Shown here piece by piece: positions 24,145 to 31,247 of a stretch of 64,000 bases of DNA. The first letter of the stretch is position 1. Every line of letters starts with the position of its first letter. The stretch is taken from assembly GCF_003086895.1 (NCBI RefSeq), contig NZ_CP026004.1:560084-624083 (forward strand). Reading direction: 5' to 3'. The position numbers and the translations under genes are program-made. The notes beneath the pieces are model-generated. The model was not told the DNA's origin. It was given only the letters and a program-made list of their open reading frames with translations, and did not search any database. The stretch comes from Stenotrophomonas sp. ESTM1D_MKCIP4_1. GTDB lineage: Bacteria; Pseudomonadota; Gammaproteobacteria; Xanthomonadales; Xanthomonadaceae.

Positions 24145-24768
24145 TCAGAAGCTGGCGCGCACGCCCGCCCTGTACTCGGATACATCCTTGTCGAACTGGC
24201 CTTCCAGCACGACGCCCCAGGTATCAGTGATGTTCACCTGGCCGCCCACCACGCCATACCAGCGTGCGTCCTGGCCATCGCCGCCGTTGGCGTAGCCGCC
24301 CTTCAGCCAGCCTTCGAGACTGTCGGTGAATCTGCCACGCACACCCACCATGCCCAGCACCTGGTTGAAGCGGGACGTCTGGCGGGATCGCTCGTCGCCG
24401 AGGCGGTAGTCCGACGTCGCCGAACGGTGGTTCCAGGCGAACTCGCTGGTGAAGTCCACGCGGTCGCCGATCGGTGCGTGATATCCCAGGCCCAGATAGG
24501 GAACGTCGAGGGTGGTCTTCACCCGCGCGGCGCCTGCGCGTTCGCTTCCGCTGACGCGCGAAGCGCCGACGATCACGTGGAACTGCGGTGCAACCGCAAA
24601 CGATCCGCGCACATAGCCGCCGTCTGCGGTGATGTCACCGGCGCTGCCGGCGTCCAGTTGCAGCCGGTTCCAGCCACCTTCCACGTAGGTATAACTGAGT
24701 TCGTCGCTGGCCAATGCCAGCAGTGGCGTTGCACACAACAGGCCGACGGCCAGAAGCATCTTGCGCAT
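24145..24768 (-). CDS. Ax21-like outer-membrane protein, copy A
   Basis: A 207-residue protein with a signal peptide (MRKMLLAVGLLCATPLLALAS). The mature part opens LSYTYVEGGWNRLQ and ends VRASF with a terminal Phe, as expected for a small beta-barrel. Alternating strands (GGYVRGSFAVAPQFHVIVG, GWLKGGYANGG) resemble the Ax21 family of Xanthomonas and Stenotrophomonas outer-membrane proteins. The start is set at ATG 24768 with AAGGA 7 bases before it. It shares its layout and many residues with the next gene. Earlier reports of Ax21 as a signalling molecule are disputed, so no signalling role is assigned. Confidence 0.7.
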   Translation of the reverse strand: MRKMLLAVGLLCATPLLALASDELSYTYVEGGWNRLQLDAGSAGDITADGGYVRGSFAVAPQFHVIVGASRVSGSERAGAARVKTTLDVPYLGLGYHAPIGDRVDFTSEFAWNHRSATSDYRLGDERSRQTSRFNQVLGMVGVRGRFTDSLEGWLKGGYANGGDGQDARWYGVVGGQVNITDTWGVVLEGQFDKDVSEYRAGVRASF

Positions 24769-24860
24769 GTTCAAGTCCTTGTGGGGCGCGAGGGCGCCAG
24801 GCAGTGCCGGCCCGTACCGCAGTATGGGCCGAGCAGGTGCCTGGAAAACGCAGGTTGGAA

Positions 24861-25487
24861 TCAGAAGCTCGCGCGGACGCCGACGCGGTACTCGGCAAAG
24901 TCGTCGTAGAACTGGCCTTCGGCAACCACGCCCCAGGTGCGGTTGAAGCTGACCTGGCCGCCGACAGTGCCTGTCCAGGTGCCGTCGAAGTGGTTGTTGC
25001 CGTCCATGTAGCCCGCCTTCAACCACGCCTCGGTCCTTGCCGAAGGCTTGCCACGAACGCCGAAGTTGCCCACGGCCGTGTTGACGGAGGTCCGGCTGCG
25101 GTAGGTCTCGCCGTCGAACTGGACTTCGCTCTTGCCTGTGCGGCGGTTCCAGGCGATGTCTGCAGTGAAGTCCAGGCGCTCGCTCAACGGCATGTGGTAG
25201 CCGATGCCCAGATGGGGCTGCTCGAGCGTGGTCTTGACGCTGGAATACGCGTAGTGGCTGGTGTCGCTGACGCGCGACCAGCCACCGAACACATTGACCT
25301 GTTCGGCGATGGCGAAGGAACCACGGATGTAGCCGCCATCGGCCTTGGGATCGTCGAGGGCATTGGAGCTGATCTGCAGCTGGTTCCAGCCGCCTTCCAC
25401 GTAGGTGTAGCTCATGCCGTCAGCGGCAATGGCCGTCAGAGGAGCGCCGAGCAGCAGCGTGGAGGCCAGGAAAAACTTGCGCATCAT
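24861..25487 (-). CDS. Ax21-like outer-membrane protein, copy B
   Basis: A 208-residue paralogue of the gene downstream. It has a signal peptide (MRKFFLASTLLLGAPLTAIAA), opens MSYTYVEGGWNQLQI and ends VGVRASF. Shared blocks include ADGGYIRGSFA, GYHMPLSERLDFT and a TWGVVAEGQF strand. AAGGA lies 5 or 8 bases before the two adjacent ATG codons (25487, 25484); either may be used. The two copies are 92 bp apart and probably arose by tandem duplication. No terminator separates them, so they may be co-transcribed. Confidence 0.7.
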   Translation of the reverse strand: MMRKFFLASTLLLGAPLTAIAADGMSYTYVEGGWNQLQISSNALDDPKADGGYIRGSFAIAEQVNVFGGWSRVSDTSHYAYSSVKTTLEQPHLGIGYHMPLSERLDFTADIAWNRRTGKSEVQFDGETYRSRTSVNTAVGNFGVRGKPSARTEAWLKAGYMDGNNHFDGTWTGTVGGQVSFNRTWGVVAEGQFYDDFAEYRVGVRASF

Positions 25488-25660
25488 GCGTGTCCTTATC
25501 GAGTGGCTATCCAGACCGGGACATGCAGGGACGTGACCCGGCTGCGACGTCATGTCGCTGGCCGAGTCTACCCAGATTTCACGCGCCGTAGACATCGTGC
25601 GGGGCCGCGGGCGAAACGGGTATCGATCCATTCAGGAAACGCGATACGTGCCGAGGACAC

Positions 25661-25695
25661 AAAAAAAGAGACGCCGCATTCGCGGCGTCCCTCTC
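25661..25695 (-). terminator. Terminator of rhlE
   Basis: On the minus strand ACGCCGC-GAAT-GCGGCGT (25671-25688), extended by weaker outer pairs, is followed by seven T (25661-25667). Confidence 0.88.
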
Positions 25696-25716
25696 TGCAT
25701 TACCTGATGCGGCAGA

Positions 25717-27138
25717 TCAGCCGGCGCGACCGCCGCCGTTGCCGCCCTGGCCACGGCCACGGCCGCCGCCATTGCCACCACTGCCACGGCGCTGGCCCTG
25801 GCCTGCGCCCGCACCGGCACGCTGCTGGCCGTTGCCACCACCTTCGCGACGGCCACCGCCGGTCTTCTTCGGGCCCGCATGTGCATGGCGCGGCGCATCG
25901 CCGTGCGGGCGACGCGCGTGGCTCTTGCGCGGTGCGCGCTCGCCGGTATCGTGCTCGGCCTTGCCCGGTGCACTGTTGCCCCAACGGATCGGCGTCTGCA
26001 GCTCGAAGCCGGGCACATCGCGGATGTCCATGTCACGGCCCAGCAGGCGGGTGATCGCGCGCAGCAGCTTCACTTCATCCTGCGCCACCAGCGAGATCGC
26101 CTGGCCGGTCGAACCGTTGCGGCCGGTACGGCCGATACGGTGCACGTAGTCCTCGGCCACCATCGGCAGGTCGAAGTTGATCACCTTCGGCAGCTCGTTG
26201 ATGTCGATGCCGCGCGCCGCGATATCGGTGGCCACCAGCACGGTCACGCGCCCGGCCTTGAAGTCGCCCAGTGCGCGCAGGCGCTGGCCCTGGCTCTTGT
26301 TGCCGTGGATCGCCGCGGTCTTGATGCCGGACTTTTCCAGGAACGTGGCCAGCTTGTCGCTGCCGTGCTTGGTGCGTGCGAAGACCAGGGTCTGCTCGCG
26401 GCTGTCCTGGGCCAGCAGGTGCAGCAGCAGGTCACGCTTGCGGCTGCCATCGACCGGGTGCACCTTGTGGGTGATGGTCTCGGCCACGGTGTTCTTCGGC
26501 GTCACCTGGATCTGTTCCGGGTTGCGCATGAACTCCAGCGCGAGCTGGCGGATGTTGTCCTCGAAGGTGGCCGAGAACAGCAGGGTCTGGCGGTTCTGCT
26601 TCGGCAGCTTGGCGAGGATGCGCTTGATCGACGGCAGGAAGCCCATGTCGAGCATGCGGTCAGCTTCGTCCAGGATCAGCACTTCGATGCCGGACAGGTC
26701 GACGCTGCGGCGCTCCAGGTGATCGATCAGGCGGCCCGGGCAGGCCACCAGCAGGTCCACGCCACGGCGCAGGATGTCCAACTGGTTGCCCATGCCGACG
26801 CCGCCGTAGATGCAGGCGCTGGGGATGCGCAGGTACTTGCTGTAGCCGCGCAGGCTGTCATGCACCTGGGTGGCCAGTTCGCGGGTCGGGGCCAGGATCA
26901 GCGCGCGCGGCTTGCGCGGGCCGGCACGCACTTCCTGCGAGGCGGTGCCCAGGTGCTGCAGCAGCGGCAGGCCGAAGGCCGCGGTCTTGCCGGTACCGGT
27001 CTGTGCACCGGCCAGCAGGTCGCGACCGGCCAGTGCCAGCGGGATCGCCTGCTGCTGGATCGGGGTCGGGTTTTCGTAGCCCTGCTCGGCAAGCGCACGC
27101 AGCAGGAAGGGCGCCAGGCCCAGGGATTCAAAAGACAT
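25717..27138 (-). CDS. rhlE: DEAD-box RNA helicase RhlE
   Basis: A 473-residue protein with all DEAD-box motifs in order: Q motif GYENPTPIQQQAIP, Walker A AQTGTGKT, PTRELA, VACPGRLIDH, DEAD (in LILDEADRMLDMGF), SATF, VFARTKHG, VLVATDIAARGID and HRIGRTGR. The tail from ~380 is basic, then glycine/arginine-rich (NGGGRGRGQGGNGGG), typical of an RNA-binding extension. RhlE-type helicases act in ribosome assembly, RNA decay and cold growth. A ~230-nt untranslated leader precedes the ATG (see the promoter entry), suggesting post-transcriptional control. Confidence 0.92.
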   Translation of the reverse strand: MSFESLGLAPFLLRALAEQGYENPTPIQQQAIPLALAGRDLLAGAQTGTGKTAAFGLPLLQHLGTASQEVRAGPRKPRALILAPTRELATQVHDSLRGYSKYLRIPSACIYGGVGMGNQLDILRRGVDLLVACPGRLIDHLERRSVDLSGIEVLILDEADRMLDMGFLPSIKRILAKLPKQNRQTLLFSATFEDNIRQLALEFMRNPEQIQVTPKNTVAETITHKVHPVDGSRKRDLLLHLLAQDSREQTLVFARTKHGSDKLATFLEKSGIKTAAIHGNKSQGQRLRALGDFKAGRVTVLVATDIAARGIDINELPKVINFDLPMVAEDYVHRIGRTGRNGSTGQAISLVAQDEVKLLRAITRLLGRDMDIRDVPGFELQTPIRWGNSAPGKAEHDTGERAPRKSHARRPHGDAPRHAHAGPKKTGGGRREGGGNGQQRAGAGAGQGQRRGSGGNGGGRGRGQGGNGGGRAG

Positions 27139-27373
27139 TGAGATTGCTCCAAGTACAAGAAACGCCTGTCCGAACGGACAGACGGGGGCAGATCAAACTG
27201 ATCGGCTGACTCGGAGCGTTCCCGTGAACCGCGCTGCGAGAATTGGGTGCAGCCGGCACGGAGCGCAGGCTGGAATGCGTGACGAACGGCGTCGGAGTGG
27301 GGGCGGGCGAGGAGGGCGGACCCAGATCGCCGGCGATCCCGGAGGGAAACGGACGGCCGCTGCAGACCCCGCA

Positions 27374-27403
27374 ATTCTAAACGATCTTCAAGACTCCACG
27401 CAA
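27374..27403 (-). promoter_or_regulatory. Predicted sigma-70 promoter of rhlE
   Basis: On the minus strand TTGCGT (27398-27403), 18-bp spacer, TAGAAT (27374-27379). Transcription would start near 27366, giving a leader of about 228 nt to the rhlE ATG. Based on motif match only. Confidence 0.5.
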
Positions 27404-27500
27404 AAACCCCTGTTCAGGTAGGGGGCCCTGCACCTGCGGTAGTGCCGGCCGCTGGCCGGCAACCCGAACGGCAACGTCAAAAGCTGGCTTCCCGAGGGTT

Positions 27501-27557
27501 GGCGGGGTGGGTCCGGTGGAGGGGGACGCCGTCAACCCATCCATGGAGTGCCCCGCC
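27501..27557 (+). repeat. Conserved-loop hairpin element, deleted remnant
   Basis: A left arm GGCGGGGTGG... (27501-27525) is followed by the start of the conserved loop, ACGCCGTCAACCCATCCATGG (27526-27546), then directly by CCCCGCC (27551-27557), complementary only to the outermost arm. The middle of the element is missing. Confidence 0.7.
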
Positions 27558-27586
27558 TTCTACAGTTGTGCGCGATCTATTGGAAC

Positions 27587-27625
27587 GGGGTCGGATCCCG
27601 TTGCTTCGCAACGGGTTCTGACCCC
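27587..27625. repeat. 39-bp palindrome, copy 2
   Basis: GGGGTCGGATCCCGTTGCT... ending TCTGACCCC. It is the inverted-orientation relative of 411-449 with the same length and inner arms CCCGTTGC/GCAACGGG. Confidence 0.75.
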
Positions 27626-27699
27626 AGATCTACTTCAATATCTGACAGATGTGCCGACCAACGGTCGGCACCTACCAACAGCGGAGTGAACCTGTCGAA

Positions 27700-27880
27700 G
27701 GCGGGGCACTGCGGGTTGGCGGGGTGTGAGCCGCATGGGCCCGAGGCATGCCTCGGGCGGGTTGGGCAGGACGCCCAACCCCGGTCTTGCCGTGTGCGCA
27801 GGACAGCGCACACGAGCAAGCGGCGACCAAGCCCCCATGGACGGGTTAACGGCGTCCCCGCAAACCCACAATGCCCCGCC
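27700..27880 (-). repeat. Conserved-loop hairpin element, copy 3 (enlarged loop)
   Basis: Arms 27700-27724 and 27856-27880 match at 22 of 25 positions. Two of the three differences become G-U pairs in minus-strand RNA. Read on the minus strand the loop begins ACGCCGTTAACCCGTCC and ATGGGGGCTTGGT, then has three further hairpins: GTGTGCGC/GCGCACAC, GGTTGGGC/GCCCAACC and CCGAGGC/GCCTCGG. Confidence 0.82.
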
Positions 27881-28067
27881 ATCCCACGGAATGCCGCTCT
27901 GGCTGTTGCTGTTGCCGGCCAGCGGCCGGCACTACCGCAGGTGCAGGGCTGCAAGCCCTGCCGCCCCCCACTACGGTAGGGTGGCCCGATGCCGCGCTGC
28001 AGCTTGGCTGTACCGCGCATTTGATTACACTTGAAACTTGTTTGCCCACGACTCCGGACACCCACCC

Positions 28068-29057
28068 ATGAAGCTTGGTTCTTTGAAGGAAGGCGGCCGC
28101 GACGGCACCCTCATCGTCGTCTCGCGTGACCTGCGCCACGGCGTGCGCGCCACCGGCATTGCTTCCACCCTGCAGCAGGCCCTGGAGGACTGGAACCACA
28201 TTGCCCCGCGCCTGAACGCCCTCTACGAATCGCTGAACGCCGGCGATGCCGATGGCGTATTCGACCTCGATCCGCAGGCGCTGGCCGCGCCGATGCCGCG
28301 CGCTTATGAATTCGTCGACGGCAGCGCCTACCTGCCGCATGTCGAGCGCGTGCGCCGCGCCCGCGGCGCCGAGGTGCCGGAAAGCTTCTACACCGATCCG
28401 CTGATGTACCAGGCCACGAGTGCCGGATTCTACGGCCCGCGCGACGCCGTCAAGGTGGTCAGCGAGGCGTACGGCATCGATCTGGAAGCCGAGATCGTGG
28501 TCATCACCGACGACGTGCCGATGGCCGTCACCCCGGAACAGGCCGCTGGCCATATCCAGCTGGTGGGCCTGGTGAATGACGTCTCGCTGCGCAACCTGAT
28601 CCCCGGCGAACTGGCCAAGGGCTTCGGCTTCCTGCAGTCCAAGCCGCGTTCGGCACTGTCGCCGGTATTCGTCACCCCCGACGAACTGGGCGTCGCCTGG
28701 CAGGACAGCAAGGTGCACCTGCCGCTGCTGACCCACATCAATGGCCAGTGGTTCGGCGCACCGGAAGCCGGCGTGGACATGCAGTTCAACTTCGCCCAGC
28801 TGGTCGCGCATGCGGCAAAAACCCGGCCGCTGGGTGCCGGCACCATCGTTGGTTCGGGCACCATCGCCAACGAAGACACCAGCAAGGGCGCGTCCTGCTT
28901 TGCCGAACAGCGCACCGTGGAAACGCTGCGCGACGGCAAGCCCAGCACGCCGTTCATGTCCTTCGGCGATGTGGTCCGCATCGAGATGCTCGACGCGGCC
29001 GGCAACAGCATCTTCGGCGCGATCGAACAGCGCATCGAACACGCGGCCACGCCCTGA
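28068..29057 (+). CDS. Fumarylacetoacetate hydrolase family protein (probable fumarylacetoacetase)
   Basis: A 329-residue protein. The C-terminal FAH catalytic domain has the metal-binding acids in AYGIDLEAEIVVITDDVP, the GFGFLQSKPRSALSPVF segment and the FGDVVRIEMLD end. The N-terminal ~80 residues differ from the eukaryotic enzyme but fit the proteobacterial FahA group. It cleaves fumarylacetoacetate to fumarate and acetoacetate, the last step of tyrosine/homogentisate degradation. The next gene encodes maleylacetoacetate isomerase, the preceding step, which strengthens the call. The gap between them is 14 bp. Confidence 0.85.
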   Translation: MKLGSLKEGGRDGTLIVVSRDLRHGVRATGIASTLQQALEDWNHIAPRLNALYESLNAGDADGVFDLDPQALAAPMPRAYEFVDGSAYLPHVERVRRARGAEVPESFYTDPLMYQATSAGFYGPRDAVKVVSEAYGIDLEAEIVVITDDVPMAVTPEQAAGHIQLVGLVNDVSLRNLIPGELAKGFGFLQSKPRSALSPVFVTPDELGVAWQDSKVHLPLLTHINGQWFGAPEAGVDMQFNFAQLVAHAAKTRPLGAGTIVGSGTIANEDTSKGASCFAEQRTVETLRDGKPSTPFMSFGDVVRIEMLDAAGNSIFGAIEQRIEHAATP

Positions 29058-29071
29058 GCATGGAGGCGGTG

Positions 29072-29740
29072 ATGGAGATTCCGGTTGACGACGGCATCGT
29101 GCTGTACACCTACTGGCGATCCAGCGCCGCCTACCGCGTGCGCATCGGCCTGGAACTGAAGGGGCTGGCCTGGGAGGGCCGGCCGGTGCACCTGGTGCGC
29201 GATGGGGGCGAGCAGCATGCCAGCGCCTACGCCGCGCTCAACCCGCAGCAGCTGGTGCCGGCACTGCTGCACGAGGGCCATACGCTCACCCAGTCGATGG
29301 CGGTCCTGGAATATCTCGACGAGCGCTTCCCGCAGGTACCGCTGCTGCCGGCCGACGCGGTCGGCCGTGCGCGGGTGCGGGCGCTGGCCCAGCTGGTGGC
29401 CTGCGACATCCACCCGATCAACAACCTGCGGGTGATGCAGTACCTCGAACGAAGCCTGCAGGTTCCGGCCGACGCGCGCACGGAGTGGACCCTGCACTGG
29501 ATGGCCGAAGGCTTGGCCGCGATGGAGTCGATGCTCGCGGGCAGTGCGGATACCGGCATGTTCTGCCACGGTGACCGCGCCGGCCTGGCCGACATCTGCC
29601 TGCTGCCGCAGTTGTACAACGCCCATCGCTTCGGCCTGGATCTGGCGCCGTACCCGACCCTGCGCCGCATCGAAGCCGCCTGCCAGGCGCTGGAGGCCTT
29701 CGACCGCGCCCGCCCGGAAAACCAGCCCGACGCCGCCTGA
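29072..29740 (+). CDS. maiA: Maleylacetoacetate isomerase (zeta-class GST)
   Basis: A 222-residue zeta-class glutathione transferase. The N-terminal active-site segment YTYWRSSAAYRVRIGLELKG matches the SSxxxRVRI motif. NPQQLVPALLHEGHTLTQSMAVLEYLDE binds glutathione, and DIHPINNLRVMQYL is typical of MaiA. It isomerises maleylacetoacetate to fumarylacetoacetate for the enzyme encoded just upstream. The ATG at 29072 is preferred because GGAGG lies 5-6 bases before it; an ATG at 29060 would add four residues. It ends at a perfect 62-bp palindrome. Confidence 0.9.
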   Translation: MEIPVDDGIVLYTYWRSSAAYRVRIGLELKGLAWEGRPVHLVRDGGEQHASAYAALNPQQLVPALLHEGHTLTQSMAVLEYLDERFPQVPLLPADAVGRARVRALAQLVACDIHPINNLRVMQYLERSLQVPADARTEWTLHWMAEGLAAMESMLAGSADTGMFCHGDRAGLADICLLPQLYNAHRFGLDLAPYPTLRRIEAACQALEAFDRARPENQPDAA

Positions 29741-29745
29741 CCCAA

Positions 29746-29807
29746 AAAGGGGACGGAGGGGATCAGGTCGTTTGTGCACAAACGACCTGATCCCCTCCGT
29801 CCCCTTT
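29746..29807. repeat. Perfect 62-bp palindrome between convergent genes
   Basis: Arms of 31 bp meet at GTG|CAC (29776/29777) without mismatch. The left end is AAAGGGGACGG, the right end CCGTCCCCTTT. It can fold into a terminator-like hairpin for transcripts of both strands. Its right half encodes the last codons and stop of the UdgX gene. Confidence 0.95.
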
Positions 29808-31247
29808 CTCGTGCAGCTGGGCCAGGTCGTCGCGGAACAGCCGATAGGCATCCTCGCGCCGCGCATCGTCCGCCTGCCGCAGCACCCATGCCGGGTGCAC
29901 GGTGGCGTAGCCGCGGGTGCCGTCTTCCAGCGTGTGCCAGCGACCGCGGTCGCGCGACAGCTGGAAGCCCGCACCAAACACCGATGCGGCGGCAGTCGCG
30001 CCCAGGCAGATGATGATCTGCGGCCGCACGCGCGCGATCTCACCCAGCAGCCACGGTTGGCAGGCCTGCACATGGCGGCTTTCCGGCCGCTTGTGCAGGC
30101 GCACCTTGCCGCGTCGTTCGTGGTGGAAGTGTTTGACCGCATTGGTCAGGTACAGCGTGGCGCGGTCGATGCCCAGCTCGGCCAGCGCCCGGTCCAGCAG
30201 CTGGCCGGCCGGTCCGGCGAAGGGGCGGCCGCACAGATCCTCGGTATCGCCGGGCTGCTCGCCAACCACCATCACCCGTGCGTCGGCCGGCCCTTGGCCG
30301 AACACCACCTGGGTGGCCGGTTCCCACAGCGGGCACTGCCGGCAGCCGGCGGCCTGGGCGCGCAACGCGTCGAGGCTGCCCGGCACCCGCTCGGTCTGGC
30401 CTGCGGCAGGGCGTGGCGGAATCTTCCGCTGCGGCGCCTGCGCGGGCCGGTCGTGCATGTCCTGCACGCGGTCGCCGGCGTCGCGCACCAGCCCCGGCAG
30501 CAGTTGTGCTTCGGGCAGGTGGCGCCAGTACCGTGCCGGCATTTCCTGCAGCATCATCCGGGTGTTCAACCGCGCCGGGTTGAAGATGCTGGCGTAGTAG
30601 GTCTGCCACAGCGATTCGCGTGCATCCTCGGCCGGGGCGTCCTCGCGGCGCCCGCCCGGCCCGAAGGCCAATGCCTGTCCGTCCCAGTGCACGCTGCGGC
30701 CAGGGGTGAGGATGGCCCAGCGCATGCCGGCGAAGCGGCGCGCGAAGAACGGCGCGACCCGCTCGACGATGTGATGGTCGGGCTCGAACCACGCGATGAA
30801 GGCATCGGTCTGGCCGGGCACCTCGCGGAAGCGTACGAAGGCCTTCATCTTGTGCGTGTCGCGGCGCACCGCCTGGGCCAGCGCCATCGCCCGCAGCACA
30901 TCGGCATCGGCCGGATTGGAAAGCAGGCCGCGCTCGCCATGGGTGATGCGCCACAGCAGCCGGTACAGCAGGGCCAGGCGCTGTGGCTCGCGATGGCACA
31001 GGCACGTCGCGGCCAACTCCAGGAAATCGCGTGGCACCGCGGGCACGCTGGCAGCCGCTGGCAGGCGCGCCTGCTGCACGCCCGGTGCGTCCAGCAGCGA
31101 GGCCGCGGTGCCTTCCAGCCAATCCAGCTGCGCCGGGGCCACGTCGCGCAGCAGCGCCTCGCGCGCAGCGTCGCGCCAGGCCTCCAGCGACCACGGCGGG
31201 TCTACCCGCAGCGACCAGCGCTGTGCGTCAGGCGGCGGGCGGCGCAT
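29763..31247 (-). CDS. DUF4130 / UdgX-type uracil-DNA glycosylase fusion protein
   Basis: A 494-residue protein with two parts. Residues ~1-265 are the DUF4130 (TIGR03915-like) domain, with LALLYRLLWRITHGERGLL and KMKAFVRFREV. Residues ~285-480 are a family-4-like uracil-DNA glycosylase: cluster cysteines CRQC, then the Cys of HVQAC and IICLG; water-activating region VVGEQPGDTEDLCGRPF; AVKHFHHERRGKVRLHKRP; and HPAWVLR. A His in the loop between strands (KVRLH) corresponds to the KRRIH loop of UdgX, which crosslinks to uracil DNA. The start overlaps the radical-SAM gene by 20 bp. The last 14 residues are encoded by the 62-bp palindrome. Confidence 0.85.
   Translation of the reverse strand: MRRPPPDAQRWSLRVDPPWSLEAWRDAAREALLRDVAPAQLDWLEGTAASLLDAPGVQQARLPAAASVPAVPRDFLELAATCLCHREPQRLALLYRLLWRITHGERGLLSNPADADVLRAMALAQAVRRDTHKMKAFVRFREVPGQTDAFIAWFEPDHHIVERVAPFFARRFAGMRWAILTPGRSVHWDGQALAFGPGGRREDAPAEDARESLWQTYYASIFNPARLNTRMMLQEMPARYWRHLPEAQLLPGLVRDAGDRVQDMHDRPAQAPQRKIPPRPAAGQTERVPGSLDALRAQAAGCRQCPLWEPATQVVFGQGPADARVMVVGEQPGDTEDLCGRPFAGPAGQLLDRALAELGIDRATLYLTNAVKHFHHERRGKVRLHKRPESRHVQACQPWLLGEIARVRPQIIICLGATAAASVFGAGFQLSRDRGRWHTLEDGTRGYATVHPAWVLRQADDARREDAYRLFRDDLAQLHEKGDGGDQVVCAQTT

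Larger units (their letters stand above)
27404..28067. other. Gene-free stretch packed with palindromes
   Basis: It holds GTAG palindromes at 27439-27461, 27650-27676 and 27913-27937, the second copy of the 39-bp palindrome (27587-27625), an internally deleted conserved-loop hairpin (27501-27557) and an enlarged one (27700-27880). The last ~120 bases lead into the fumarylacetoacetase gene. I see no coding sequence. Confidence 0.75.

Noticed and set aside
23650..24909. 419-codon plus-strand frame across the hairpin elements and first Ax21-like gene
   Set aside because: It is built from repeat sequence and antisense of the Ax21-like gene; there is no coding-like pattern.
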